Source of the DNA: Bradyrhizobium sp. Arg816
GTDB lineage: Bacteria > Pseudomonadota > Alphaproteobacteria > Rhizobiales > Xanthobacteraceae
Length of the DNA stretch: 64,000 bases
Assembly (NCBI RefSeq): GCF_029989365.1
Contig: NZ_JAPRAQ010000009.1
Coordinates: 248,001 to 312,000, forward strand
Reading direction: 5' to 3'
The notes under the pieces are model-generated. The model worked only from the letters and a program-made list of their open reading frames with translations. It was not told where the DNA came from and searched no databases. Position numbers and translations under genes: made by a program. Below, piece by piece: positions 26,396-35,169 of this stretch; position 1 is the first letter of the stretch; every line of letters starts with the position of its first letter.

Positions 26396-27277
26396 ATGCG
26401 TAGGCTTCTGTTGGCGGCGGCGATGTTGGGGACGGTGTCTGCCGCGCAAGCGGCCGACATGCCGGATCTGCCCATCCTGCGCGGCGGCTTCACCGATGGT
26501 CTGTCGAAGACGACGCGCAACTGGGACGGCTTCTATGCCGGCGGCAATTTCGGCTACTCCTCGGCATCAACCGACTTCAGCCAGAGCGTCGTCGGCCTCA
26601 CCAATTTCATCTTCCGCGACAGCGTGCTGCAAGGGCCGACATCGTCGTGGTCGCTCCTCAACAAGACCACGACGCAAGGCACGAATTTCGGCGGCTTCGT
26701 CGGCCGCAACTGGCAATGGTACGATGCCGTTCTCGGTCTCGAGGGCACCTACACCTATTTCAACAAGATTTCCTCGCAGTCGTCCGGCTCCAATGCGCTC
26801 GATATCGTCAACCCGCCTGGTGACGTCCAGCCCACCGGCGTGACCAACCACTATCTCACGACATTGACCGGCACCGCCGCGGCGACGGTCAAGGACATGG
26901 TCACGCTCCGCGGGCGCGTGGGTTGGGACGGTGGCGATTTCATGCCTTACGCGTTCGCCGGAGCCGCCATCGGCCGCATGGACGTCTCCCGCACCGTGAC
27001 GAGCGATGTGAAGCTGCGTCAGGATGCCACCGTGCAGGACGCATTCGGTAACGTCATCACCATCATCGGAACGCCGCATCAGGTTCTGGCGCAGACGCAG
27101 ACCCAGCACAGAACCAACAATTTCGTGGTCGGCTGGACCGCCGGTCTCGGACTGGAATACTGCCTGTGGGAAGGACTGTTCGCGCGGGTGGAATATGAAT
27201 ACGTGAAGTTCTCTCCCGTCATGAACACGTCGGTGACGCTGAACAATGCGCGCGTCGGGCTCGGTTACAAGTTCTGA
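26396..27277 (+). CDS. Outer-membrane beta-barrel protein
   Basis: A 293-residue protein. The signal peptide MRRLLLAAAMLGTVSAAQA is cut before ADMPD. The mature part repeats the Omp25/31 layout: a short N-terminal region, WDGFYAGGNFGYSSAS as the first strand, FGGFVGRNWQWYDAVLGLE, and a C-terminal strand ending GLGYKF with a terminal Phe, the usual BAM signal. ATG 26396 has GGAG upstream. It and the previous gene are diverged paralogues with separate transcripts. Confidence 0.85.
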   Translation: MRRLLLAAAMLGTVSAAQAADMPDLPILRGGFTDGLSKTTRNWDGFYAGGNFGYSSASTDFSQSVVGLTNFIFRDSVLQGPTSSWSLLNKTTTQGTNFGGFVGRNWQWYDAVLGLEGTYTYFNKISSQSSGSNALDIVNPPGDVQPTGVTNHYLTTLTGTAAATVKDMVTLRGRVGWDGGDFMPYAFAGAAIGRMDVSRTVTSDVKLRQDATVQDAFGNVITIIGTPHQVLAQTQTQHRTNNFVVGWTAGLGLEYCLWEGLFARVEYEYVKFSPVMNTSVTLNNARVGLGYKF

Positions 27278-27352
27278 CGCTGCTTCGCCGCGCCGCGGTT
27301 GACAGGTTCCCTCCGTCCTGATGCTCTGTCGCTCCAAAACGGGGCGACGGCG

Positions 27353-27943
27353 ATGAAGATCTACGGCGACACCAATTCCGGCAATTGTCTCAAGGTGAAG
27401 TGGGTCTGCGACAAGCTCGCGCTGCCTTACCAATGGATCGAGATCGACACCCGCAAGGGCGAGACGCGCACGCCGCAATTCCTGAAAATGAACGGCGCCG
27501 GCCAGGTGCCGACCGTCGCCTTCGACGACGGCCGCACGCTGGCGCAGTCCAATGCCATCATCCGCTATCTCGCTCGCGACAGCGCGCTCGTTCCGCGCGA
27601 TGCCTTCACTGCGGCCAAGATGGACGAATGGCTGTTCTGGGAGCAGTACAGCCACGAGCCCTATATCGCGGTGTGCCGCTTCCAGTTGGTCTATCTCGGC
27701 AAGGACGCGTCCGAGCTCGACCCTGACAAGGTCAAGCGCGGCTATGCGGCGCTCGACCGCATGGAGCAGCATCTTGCGGCAAGCCGCTTCTTCGCCGGCG
27801 AGGAAGTTTCGCTCGCCGACGTCTCGCTGCTCGCCTATACCCGCCTCGCGCATGAAGGTGGCTTCGATCTCGGTCGCCATGCCGCCATCCGCCGCTGGAT
27901 CGGCGAGGCCGAAGCCTGGCTCGGCCTTCCACCGGCGCGCTGA
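27353..27943 (+). CDS. Glutathione S-transferase family protein
   Basis: A 196-residue GST. MKIYGDTNSGNCLKVKWVCD carries the Ser/Asn/Cys centre; GAGQVPTVAFDDGRTLAQSNAIIRYL is the glutathione-binding region. SLADVSLLAYTRLAHEGG in the helical domain is typical. It resembles the GST at 9829 on the other strand. A GNAT gene follows after 30 bases and may share the transcript. Confidence 0.85.
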   Translation: MKIYGDTNSGNCLKVKWVCDKLALPYQWIEIDTRKGETRTPQFLKMNGAGQVPTVAFDDGRTLAQSNAIIRYLARDSALVPRDAFTAAKMDEWLFWEQYSHEPYIAVCRFQLVYLGKDASELDPDKVKRGYAALDRMEQHLAASRFFAGEEVSLADVSLLAYTRLAHEGGFDLGRHAAIRRWIGEAEAWLGLPPAR

Positions 27944-27973
27944 GAGTCACGCTGATTCTTGGAGTTTCCCGAC

Positions 27974-28438
27974 ATGAACGAGAAGTCCGTCTCCATCCGT
28001 CCCGCGCGCCGCGAGGACGTTGCGGCGATCGTCGCCATGCTTGCCGACGATCATCTCGGGCGGGCCCGCGAGCGCGTGGAGGATCCGCTGCCTGGGTCCT
28101 ATTACCAGGCGTTCGAGCGGGTCGCGCGCGATCAAAATCTCACGCTCGTGGTCGCAGAGAGCGAGGGCAGGGTGGTCGGCTGCCTGCAACTTGCGATCTT
28201 GCCGGGCATCAGCACGCAAGGCGGCATCCGCGGTCTGCTCGAAGATGTCCGCGTTGCCACTGATTGTCGCAGCCGCGGCATCGGCGAGCAGCTGGTGCAA
28301 TGGGCGATCGCGGAAGCGAAAGCGCGCGGCTGCAATCTGGTCGAACTGCTGACGCATCAGACGCGAACAGATGCGCAGCGCTTCTACAAGCGGCTCGGCT
28401 TCGCTGCGAGTCACGTCGGCATGACTGTCCGCTTTTGA
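27974..28438 (+). CDS. GNAT-family N-acetyltransferase
   Basis: A 154-residue acetyltransferase. Motif A is VRVATDCRSRGIGEQLVQWA near residues 95-115; the central strand VVGCLQLAILPGIS precedes it and RFYKRLGFAASHVGM ends it. This plan fits PhnO/RimI-like acetyltransferases of unknown substrate. TTGGAG lies ahead of ATG 27974. Confidence 0.85.
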   Translation: MNEKSVSIRPARREDVAAIVAMLADDHLGRARERVEDPLPGSYYQAFERVARDQNLTLVVAESEGRVVGCLQLAILPGISTQGGIRGLLEDVRVATDCRSRGIGEQLVQWAIAEAKARGCNLVELLTHQTRTDAQRFYKRLGFAASHVGMTVRF

Positions 28439-28445
28439 GGCAGTA

Positions 28446-28542
28446 AGAGCGTTTTCGAGCGAAGTGGATACCGGTTCGCGTAAAGAAAACGCGTCAACAC
28501 AAAAATCAAGAGTCCCATTCCGATTGTATCGGAATGGGGCTC
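28446..28542. repeat. Repeat element with terminator-like hairpin
   Basis: A stretch starting GAGCGTTTTCGAGCGAAGTG and ending in the hairpin AGTCCCATTCCGAT-ATCGGAATGGGGCT (about 28511-28542). The whole unit resembles a dispersed Bradyrhizobium intergenic repeat. It sits after the GNAT gene; the rest of the interval to 28694 holds no supported gene. Confidence 0.6.
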
Positions 28543-28694
28543 TGGCCGCGAGCCTTGCGCGATCAGCAAATTCGGATCGCGCATTCGTTCATATTAAGAG
28601 CCGGTAAACTACCCAGCCGTCGTTCACGTTGAGCCGGGAACGATCGGTGCTACGGCAGCGTCAGACACCGGGCTCGGTCGGTTCGGGGATTTCG

Positions 28695-28901
28695 ATGACA
28701 AGCTATTCCATGATCAAGGTCGGCAACGATTACGTCGTGCAGGCCAATGACAAATGCATTTTGAAAGTCGGCAGCCGCCGTCGTGCCGCGCAATTGATCA
28801 GCGATGCCACGGACTTGTTGAACGCGCTTGCCGTGGTCGAATCCCCCAAGATTGCGCCGGAAGCGCCTTCACTCCAGCGTGAGACGCCGGAACTTCCTTG
28901 A
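28695..28901 (+). CDS. Small conserved hypothetical protein upstream of serC
   Basis: A 68-residue soluble protein starting MTSYSMIKVGNDYVVQANDK. It has a hydrophobic/charged alternation that could form a small alpha-beta fold and a proline/glutamate tail. GGGGA lies ahead of ATG 28695. It occurs before the serC leader. Family not identified. Confidence 0.55.
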   Translation: MTSYSMIKVGNDYVVQANDKCILKVGSRRRAAQLISDATDLLNALAVVESPKIAPEAPSLQRETPELP

Positions 28902-28904
28902 CTG

Positions 28905-28980
28905 CACTTCCCGTTTCCCGTATCAGCCGCGGCGGGACACCTCCCCCCAACGGGAGGCTTACTATCTGGAAGGGTAGATC
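28905..28980 (+). ncRNA. serC leader RNA motif (candidate)
   Basis: The 79-base gap before serC contains two hairpins: TCCCG/CGGGA (28916-28937) and CCTCCC/GGGAGG (28940-28957), then AAGGGTAG as ribosome site. This is the layout of the serC leader motif described in alphaproteobacterial serC leaders. Its ligand is not established. The second hairpin is close enough to the ribosome site to affect initiation. Confidence 0.6.
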
Positions 28981-30153
28981 ATGACTGTAGCGAAGCCCGC
29001 TTCGCGGCCGAACGTGCCGCATTTCTCCTCCGGCCCCTGCGCCAAGCGCCCCGGCTGGAACGCCCAAAATCTCAAGGACGCAGCGCTCGGCCGCTCGCAT
29101 CGCGCGAAGGTCGGCAAGACCAAGCTCAAGCTCGCGATCGATCTGACGCGCGAAGTGCTTGAAGTGCCCGCCGATTATCGCATCGGCATCGTGCCGGCCT
29201 CCGACACCGGCGCGGTCGAGATGGCGCTGTGGTCGCTGCTCGGTGCGCGGCCCGTCACCACGCTCGCCTGGGAATCCTTCGGCGAGGGCTGGGTCAGCGA
29301 CATCGTCAAGGAATTGAAGCTCAAGGACGTCACCAAGCTCAACGCTGCCTATGGTGAAATCCCCGATCTCTCCAAGGTCGATCCGAAGTCCGACGTCGTC
29401 TTCACCTGGAACGGCACCACCTCCGGCGTGCGCGTCCCGAACGCCGACTGGATCAGCGCGACCCGCGAAGGCCTGACCATTTGCGACGCCACCTCGGCCG
29501 CGTTCGCGCAGCCGCTCGACTGGGCCAAGCTCGACGTCGTCACCTTCTCCTGGCAGAAGGCGCTCGGCGGTGAAGCCGCGCACGGCATGCTGATCCTGTC
29601 GCCCCGCGCTGTGGAGCGGCTCGAGACCTACAAGCCGGCCTGGCCGCTGCCAAAAATCTTCCGCATGACCAAGGGCGGCAAGATCAACGAAGGCATCTTC
29701 GTCGGCGAGACCATCAACACGCCGTCGATGCTGTGCGTCGAGGATTATCTCGATGCGCTGAACTGGGCCAAGTCGATCGGCGGCCTGAAGGCGCTGATCG
29801 CGCGCGCCGACGCCAACACCAAGGTGCTGGCCGACTGGAAGGCGAAGACGCCCTGGATCGACTTCCTGGCCAAGGATGCCGCGATCCGCTCCAACACCTC
29901 GGTGTGCCTGAAGTTCACCGATCCCGCGATCACGTCGCTCTCCGAGGACGCGCAGGCCGACTTCTCCAAGAAGCTGGTCGCGCTGGTCGAGAAGGAAGGC
30001 GCGGGCTACGACTTCGCCTACTACCGCGATGCGCCGGCCGGTCTGCGCATCTGGTGCGGCGCCACGGTCGAGGCGAAAGACGTCGAGCTCTTGACCCAGT
30101 GGATCGACTGGGCCTTCGCCGAGACCAAGGCACAGCTCGCCAAGGCCGCCTGA
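28981..30153 (+). CDS. serC: Phosphoserine aminotransferase
   Basis: PLP enzyme converting 3-phosphohydroxypyruvate and glutamate to O-phosphoserine, second step of serine synthesis; 390 residues. The fold shows the phosphate-binding VPASDTGAVEMALWSLLG, TFSWQKALGGEAAHGM with the Schiff-base lysine, and NTPSMLCVEDYLDAL. This is the longer SerC type usual in rhizobia. It is followed by serA after a palindromic repeat, so one transcript across the repeat is likely. Confidence 0.92.
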   Translation: MTVAKPASRPNVPHFSSGPCAKRPGWNAQNLKDAALGRSHRAKVGKTKLKLAIDLTREVLEVPADYRIGIVPASDTGAVEMALWSLLGARPVTTLAWESFGEGWVSDIVKELKLKDVTKLNAAYGEIPDLSKVDPKSDVVFTWNGTTSGVRVPNADWISATREGLTICDATSAAFAQPLDWAKLDVVTFSWQKALGGEAAHGMLILSPRAVERLETYKPAWPLPKIFRMTKGGKINEGIFVGETINTPSMLCVEDYLDALNWAKSIGGLKALIARADANTKVLADWKAKTPWIDFLAKDAAIRSNTSVCLKFTDPAITSLSEDAQADFSKKLVALVEKEGAGYDFAYYRDAPAGLRIWCGATVEAKDVELLTQWIDWAFAETKAQLAKAA

Positions 30154-30160
30154 GCTTCTG

Positions 30161-30306
30161 ACCCTCCCCTGGAGGGGGAGGGTCGACGCACCGTCAGGTG
30201 CGGCGGGGTGGGGTGATTTCTCCACGCGGCGCACCGGCGAGTTTCGAATCCGTAGCTTCACCCCACCCCGGCGCTTTGCGCCGACCCTCCCCCTCCAGGG
30301 GAGGGT
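30161..30306. repeat. Extragenic palindrome, family 2 (copy 2) between serC and serA
   Basis: Outer arms ACCCTCCCCTGGAGGGGG and CCCCCTCCAGGGGAGGGT, as at 23613. Inner arms are diverged (GGGGTGGGGTGA/TCACCCCACCCC). It occupies almost the whole serC-serA gap and could give different mRNA stability to the two halves of the operon. Confidence 0.9.
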
Positions 30307-30321
30307 GTGAAGGAAGACACC

Positions 30322-31911
30322 ATGACCAAACCCAAAGTTCTCATTTCCGACGCGCTCTCTCCCGCCGCCGTTCAGATCTTCAAGGATCGCGGCGTCGAGG
30401 TCGACTTCCAGCCCAACCTCGGCAAGGACAAGGACAAGCTTGCCGAGATCATCGGCAATTACGACGGCCTTGCCATCCGCTCCGCGACCAAGGCGACCGC
30501 AAAAATCCTTGAGAAGGCGACCAACCTCAAGGTGATCGGCCGCGCCGGCATCGGCGTCGACAATGTCGAGATTCCCGCCGCCACGGCCAAGGGCATCATC
30601 GTGATGAACACGCCGTTCGGCAATTCGATCACGACCGCCGAGCACGCCATCACGCTGATGCTGGCGCTCGCCCGCGAGATCCCGCAGGCCGACGCTTCGA
30701 CCCAGGCCGGCAAGTGGGAGAAGAACCGCTTCATGGGCGTCGAGATCACCGGCAAGGTGCTCGGTGTCGTCGGCTGCGGCAACATCGGCTCGATCGTCGC
30801 CGACCGCGCGCTCGGCCTGCGCATGAAGGTCGTCGCCTTCGATCCGTTCCTGTCGCCGGAGCGCGCCAAGGACATCGGCGTCGAGAAGGTCGAGCTCGAC
30901 GACCTCTTGAAGCGCGCCGATTTCATCACGCTGCACACGCCGCTCACCGAGAAGACCAAGAACATCATCGACGCATCCGCGATCGCCAAGATGAAGAAGG
31001 GCGTGCGCCTGATCAACTGCGCCCGCGGCGGCCTCGTCGACGAGCAGGCGGTGGTCGATGCGCTCAATTCCAAGCACATCGCCGGCGCCGCCTTCGACGT
31101 CTTCGTCGAGGAGCCGGCGAACGCGAACGTGCTGTTCGGCCATCCCAACGTGATCTGCACGCCGCATCTCGGCGCCTCCACCACGGAAGCGCAGGAGAAC
31201 GTCGCGCTCCAGGTCGCCGAGCAGATGTCGGATTACCTGCTCACCGGTGCGATCTCGAACGCCGTCAACTTCCCGTCGATCACGGCGGAAGAAGCGCCGA
31301 AGCTGAAGCCGTTCATCTCGCTCGCCGAGAAGCTCGGCTCGTTCGCCGGCCAGCTCACCGAATCCGGCATCCTCAAGGTGCAGATCACCTATGAGGGCCA
31401 CGTCGCCGAGATGAAGATCAAGGCGATCACCTCGGCCGTGCTGTCGGGCCTGCTGCGGCCGATGCTGGGCGAGGTCAACGTGGTATCCGCCCCTGTCGTC
31501 GCCAAGGAGCGCGGCATGGTGGTGGACGAGATCGTGCGCGCCGCCCAGAGCGACTACGAGAGCCTGATTACCGTCACGGTGGCGACGGAGCGCCAGGAGC
31601 GCTCGGTCTCCGGCACCGTGTATCATGACGGCAAGCCGCGCCTCGTCGACGTCAAGGGCATCCGCGTCGACGCCGAGTTCGGCAAGTCGATGATCTACGT
31701 GACCAACGAGGACAAGCCGGGCTTCATCGGCAAGTTCGCGAGCCTGCTGGGTGACGCCAAGATCAACATCGCGACCTTCCATCTCGGCCGCGTCGCGCCG
31801 GGCTCCGATGCCATCGCGCTGATCGAGGTCGACGGCGTCGTGCCGCCCGAACTGCTCGCCAAGGTGCAGGCCCTGCCGCAGGTCAAGCAGGTCAAGGCAC
31901 TGACGTTCTGA
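30322..31911 (+). CDS. serA: D-3-phosphoglycerate dehydrogenase
   Basis: NAD-dependent oxidation of 3-phosphoglycerate, first step of serine synthesis; 529 residues, the long type. The N-terminal substrate domain is followed by the Rossmann motif GKVLGVVGCGNIGSIVADRA, then the catalytic Arg in NCARGGLVDE, Glu in FVEEPAN and His in CTPHLGASTTE. An ASB-like intervening domain and a C-terminal ACT domain (DKPGFIGKFASLLGDAKINI, near 455-529) suggest serine feedback control. AAGGAAG precedes ATG 30322. A strong terminator follows. Confidence 0.95.
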   Translation: MTKPKVLISDALSPAAVQIFKDRGVEVDFQPNLGKDKDKLAEIIGNYDGLAIRSATKATAKILEKATNLKVIGRAGIGVDNVEIPAATAKGIIVMNTPFGNSITTAEHAITLMLALAREIPQADASTQAGKWEKNRFMGVEITGKVLGVVGCGNIGSIVADRALGLRMKVVAFDPFLSPERAKDIGVEKVELDDLLKRADFITLHTPLTEKTKNIIDASAIAKMKKGVRLINCARGGLVDEQAVVDALNSKHIAGAAFDVFVEEPANANVLFGHPNVICTPHLGASTTEAQENVALQVAEQMSDYLLTGAISNAVNFPSITAEEAPKLKPFISLAEKLGSFAGQLTESGILKVQITYEGHVAEMKIKAITSAVLSGLLRPMLGEVNVVSAPVVAKERGMVVDEIVRAAQSDYESLITVTVATERQERSVSGTVYHDGKPRLVDVKGIRVDAEFGKSMIYVTNEDKPGFIGKFASLLGDAKINIATFHLGRVAPGSDAIALIEVDGVVPPELLAKVQALPQVKQVKALTF

Positions 31912-31968
31912 GGCGCTCGCGCGCCACGGAATGACGGTCGTCATATATTCCGACCTGCGGAACAACCA

Positions 31969-31997
31969 CGCCGCCCTCCCGAGAGGGCGGCGTTTTT
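31969..31997 (+). terminator. Rho-independent terminator of serC-serA
   Basis: CGCCGCCCTC and GAGGGCGGCG stem with a short loop, then TTTTT, 58 bases after the serA stop. Confidence 0.92.
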
Positions 31998-32112
31998 GTT
32001 GATGCAGCGGCCCGCTTTATTTCTCCCAAGCCAGCCGAACTTTGTGTACCAATGGCGCCGAGAAGACTTCGACCGACGCTCCGTTCAAAATCGTTCGAAA
32101 AGGGAGAAGACA

Positions 32113-33285
32113 ATGCGTGAAGCCGTCATCGTTTCCTATGCACGCACGGGCCTCGCCAAGTCCGGCCGCGGCGGGTTCAACATCACGCCGCCGATGTCGC
32201 TCGCGGCCCACGCCATCCAGCACGCGGTCGACCGCGCCGGCGTCGAGAAGGACTATGTCGAGGATTGCTATCTCGGCAATTGCGCCCATGGCGCGCCGAA
32301 CATCGGCCGTCAGGCCGCGCTGCTCGCCGGCCTGCCGACGACCACGGCCGGCGTTTCCGTGAACCGCTTCTGCTCCTCGGGCCTGCAGACCATCGCGATG
32401 GCCGCGAACTCGATCCGCTCCGACGGCGCCGACTGCATCGTTGCCGGCGGCGTAGAGAGCATCTCGATCCCGGGCGGCGGCTCGCCGAAGGAATCGATCG
32501 ATCCGGAGCTGCTCAAGGTCGCGCCCGATATCTTCATGGCGATGATCGACACCGCCGACATCGTCGCCGAGCGCTACAAGCTCAGCCGCGAATACCAGGA
32601 CGAGTTCTCGCTGGAATCGCAGCGCCGCATGGCCGCGGCCCAGCAGGCGAACAAGTTCAAGGACGAGATCGTCCCGATGAAGACCAAAATGAAGGTCGTC
32701 GACAAGGCGACCAAGGCGGAGTCGATCGTCGACTACGTCGTCGATCGCGACGAGTGCAATCGTCCCGAGACCACGCTGGAAGGCCTCGCCAAGCTCGAGC
32801 CAGTGAAGGGCCCCGGCAAGTTCGTCACCGCCGGCAATGCCAGCCAGCTCTCCGACGGCGCCGCCGCCGTGGTGCTGATGGAAGCCAAGGATGCCGAGAA
32901 GCGCGGCCTCAAGCCGCTCGGCCGGTTCGTCGCCTGGGCAACGGCCGGCTGCGAGCCGGACGAGATGGGCATCGGCCCGGTGTTCGCGATCCCGAAGCTG
33001 CTGAAGCGCACCGGCCTGAAGATCGACGATATCGATCTGTGGGAGCTCAACGAGGCCTTCGCCAGCCAGTGCCTCTACTCGCGCGACAAACTCGGCATCG
33101 ATCCCGCCAAGTACAACGTCAACGGCGGCTCGATCGCGATCGGTCACCCCTTCGGCATGACCGGCGCGCGTCTCACCGGCCACCTCCTCCAGGAAGGTGC
33201 GCGCCGCAAGGCCAAGTGGGGCGTCGTGACCATGTGTATCGGCGGCGGCCAGGGCGGCGCCGGCTTGTTCGAGATCTACAGCTGA
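32113..33285 (+). CDS. Acetyl-CoA C-acyltransferase (thiolase)
   Basis: A 390-residue thiolase. The catalytic triad is clear: Cys87 in NRFCSSGLQT (acyl carrier), His345 in GHPFGMTGAR and Cys375 in MCIGGGQGG. Degradative (FadA-like) or biosynthetic (PhaA-like) roles both fit; the sequence MREAVIVSYARTGLAKSGRG favours the FadA/acetyl-CoA acyltransferase side. AAAGGGAGAA precedes ATG 32113. It lies alone between two terminators, with no fad gene next to it. Confidence 0.9.
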   Translation: MREAVIVSYARTGLAKSGRGGFNITPPMSLAAHAIQHAVDRAGVEKDYVEDCYLGNCAHGAPNIGRQAALLAGLPTTTAGVSVNRFCSSGLQTIAMAANSIRSDGADCIVAGGVESISIPGGGSPKESIDPELLKVAPDIFMAMIDTADIVAERYKLSREYQDEFSLESQRRMAAAQQANKFKDEIVPMKTKMKVVDKATKAESIVDYVVDRDECNRPETTLEGLAKLEPVKGPGKFVTAGNASQLSDGAAAVVLMEAKDAEKRGLKPLGRFVAWATAGCEPDEMGIGPVFAIPKLLKRTGLKIDDIDLWELNEAFASQCLYSRDKLGIDPAKYNVNGGSIAIGHPFGMTGARLTGHLLQEGARRKAKWGVVTMCIGGGQGGAGLFEIYS

Positions 33286-33307
33286 TCCAATTCGCTGGAA
33301 GACGAAA

Positions 33308-33337
33308 GGCACGGCGCCGCGAGCGCCGTGCCTTTTT
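33308..33337 (+). terminator. Rho-independent terminator of the thiolase gene
   Basis: Stem GGCACGGCGC/GCGCCGTGCC with a five-base loop and five T residues, 22 bases after the stop. Confidence 0.92.
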
Positions 33338-33557
33338 CGTTGCGGACCGATCGCCACGAAACTATAAGCCTCGTGTCGGAAAAGGCAGATTTGGTCTGGT
33401 AAGCCCAAATCCTTTCGGTAACGAAAGCTCTGGTCTTTGGCCTTGTGCACGAGATCCCCGCGACGAACATCGGACGCTCAGGCGTCCCATCGTTCGTCCG
33501 TGTGATTCTCGAAGCCCAGGGAACGCTCCGGTCGAACATCGACCACAGGAGCGTCTC

Positions 33558-35087
33558 ATGCACGATCAATCCTCACTTCCATACGACGTCGTCATTGCCG
33601 GTGCCGGTCCCGTCGGCCTGTTTCTCGCGTGCGAGCTGCGGCTCGCGGGTCTCCACGTTCTGGTACTGGAGCAAGCGCGGGACCCGCATTCGGCCCTGAA
33701 ACAACTCCCGTTTGGCCTGCGCGGCCTCTCGGTCCCGACACTCGAGGCCTTCCACCGGCGTGACTTGCTGGAGGGTCTCGTCGCCGCGCAGCAACGTGCG
33801 TCAGGCGCAATCAAGTCTGCTGCGCACTGGATGCAGCAGGCGCGACGGCCCGCAGGTCATTTCGCCGGCATTCAGTTCTATCAGGACAACATTGATGTCG
33901 CGAAGTGGCCCTGGCGCCTGCCGACGCCGGCCGATGCCAATTTCGCCGTCGATATGGAAACGCTCGAATCCGTTCTGGCCGCGCGCGCATGCAGCATAGG
34001 CGTCGATATCAGGCGCGGGTTTGGCGTCAATGCCATCATCGCTTCAGACAATGAAGTAAGTGTCGAGGCGGCCGGCGAGAGTTTCCGCGGACGCTGGCTG
34101 GTCGGTTGCGACGGCGGTCGCAGCACGGTGCGCAAGCTGAGTGGATTTGACTTCGTCGGCACTGATCCGGAGTTCACCGGCTATTCCGTCGAGATCGAGC
34201 TGGCCGATCCGGAAAAGCTCCGACCGGGCCGCAACTACACGCCCACGGGCATGTATACCTTTGCGCAGCCCGGGACGATCGCGATGGTCGATTTCGACGG
34301 CGGTGCGTTCCACCGCGCCGAGCCGATCACGCGCGAGCATGTGCAGAGCGTCTTGCGCAATGTCTCCGGCACGGACGTCACCATCAATGCTCTCCGGCTT
34401 GCCGCGACGTGGACGGATCGGGCGCATCAGGCAACGACATATCGCAAAGGGCGTGTGTGTCTCGCAGGCGACGCCGCCCACATCCATTCGCCGCTGAGCG
34501 GCCAAGGCCTCAATCTCGGTCTTGGCGACGCGATGAATCTGGGCTGGAAGCTGGCTGCGACGATCCGCAGGCGAGCGCCGGCCGATCTCCTCGACACCTA
34601 TTCGCGCGAGCGGCATCCTGTCGGTGCGCAAATCCTCGACTGGTCGCGCGCGCAGGTCGCAATCATGCGGCCGACGCCGAGCGCCCGCGCACTTCAGGCC
34701 ATCATTCGCGATCTCGTCGAGACCCGCGACGGTGCGACCTATTTCGCCGAGCGCGTGCGCGGCGTGTCGCTCCGCTACGATCTCGGCAATGGTCATCCGC
34801 TCGTGGGCCGCAGTGTCCCCGATTTCAAACTGGCTGACGGGACGACGGTGGGCGAGCTGCTCAGGACCGCGAAAGGGCTGTTGCTGGACTTCAGCGCTCA
34901 TGCATCGCTCCGAGCGCTTGCAAGTCGCTGGGGTGACCGGATCACCTATGTCGCCGGTGAGGCCAGGGATCGGCTGGGTCTCAGCGCTGTGCTGGTGCGT
35001 CCCGATGGCATCGTCGCTTGGGCCAGTGACGGGGCAGGCGACGTTGAAGAAGCCGCTCGAGCCGCGGCGCGATGGTTCGGCGACTAA
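33558..35087 (+). CDS. FAD-dependent aromatic-ring monooxygenase (PHBH/UbiH-like)
   Basis: A 509-residue flavoprotein hydroxylase. DVVIAGAGPVGLFLACELRL is the FAD dinucleotide fold near residues 10-29. RWLVGCDGGRSTVRK is the DG motif and RVCLAGDAAHIHSPLSGQGL the second FAD motif. A thioredoxin-like C-terminal domain (about 400-509) as in MhpA/TetX/RdmE-type hydroxylases follows. AGGAG precedes ATG 33558. The substrate is unknown; phenolic or polyketide aromatics are usual. Reading farther upstream in frame is an artefact of the thiolase gene's other frame. Confidence 0.88.
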   Translation: MHDQSSLPYDVVIAGAGPVGLFLACELRLAGLHVLVLEQARDPHSALKQLPFGLRGLSVPTLEAFHRRDLLEGLVAAQQRASGAIKSAAHWMQQARRPAGHFAGIQFYQDNIDVAKWPWRLPTPADANFAVDMETLESVLAARACSIGVDIRRGFGVNAIIASDNEVSVEAAGESFRGRWLVGCDGGRSTVRKLSGFDFVGTDPEFTGYSVEIELADPEKLRPGRNYTPTGMYTFAQPGTIAMVDFDGGAFHRAEPITREHVQSVLRNVSGTDVTINALRLAATWTDRAHQATTYRKGRVCLAGDAAHIHSPLSGQGLNLGLGDAMNLGWKLAATIRRRAPADLLDTYSRERHPVGAQILDWSRAQVAIMRPTPSARALQAIIRDLVETRDGATYFAERVRGVSLRYDLGNGHPLVGRSVPDFKLADGTTVGELLRTAKGLLLDFSAHASLRALASRWGDRITYVAGEARDRLGLSAVLVRPDGIVAWASDGAGDVEEAARAAARWFGD

Positions 35088-35169
35088 GCGCGCGCTGTCC
35101 GCCTCGTCATTGCGGAGCAGGCGGATGGACCGCCCGAGCGGGAGAATTCCCGATCGCTCGCCGTGAGTG

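Noticed and set aside
28798..31965. A 1055-codon open frame on the minus strand
   Set aside because: It runs antisense to serC and serA, which have all catalytic motifs. Long antisense frames are expected in such G+C-rich DNA.
32265..33557. Extension of the FAD monooxygenase frame upstream to 940 residues
   Set aside because: The extra part is a shadow of the thiolase gene, rich in Arg/Gly, and crosses a terminator at 33308. The FAD motif and ribosome site place the start at 33558.
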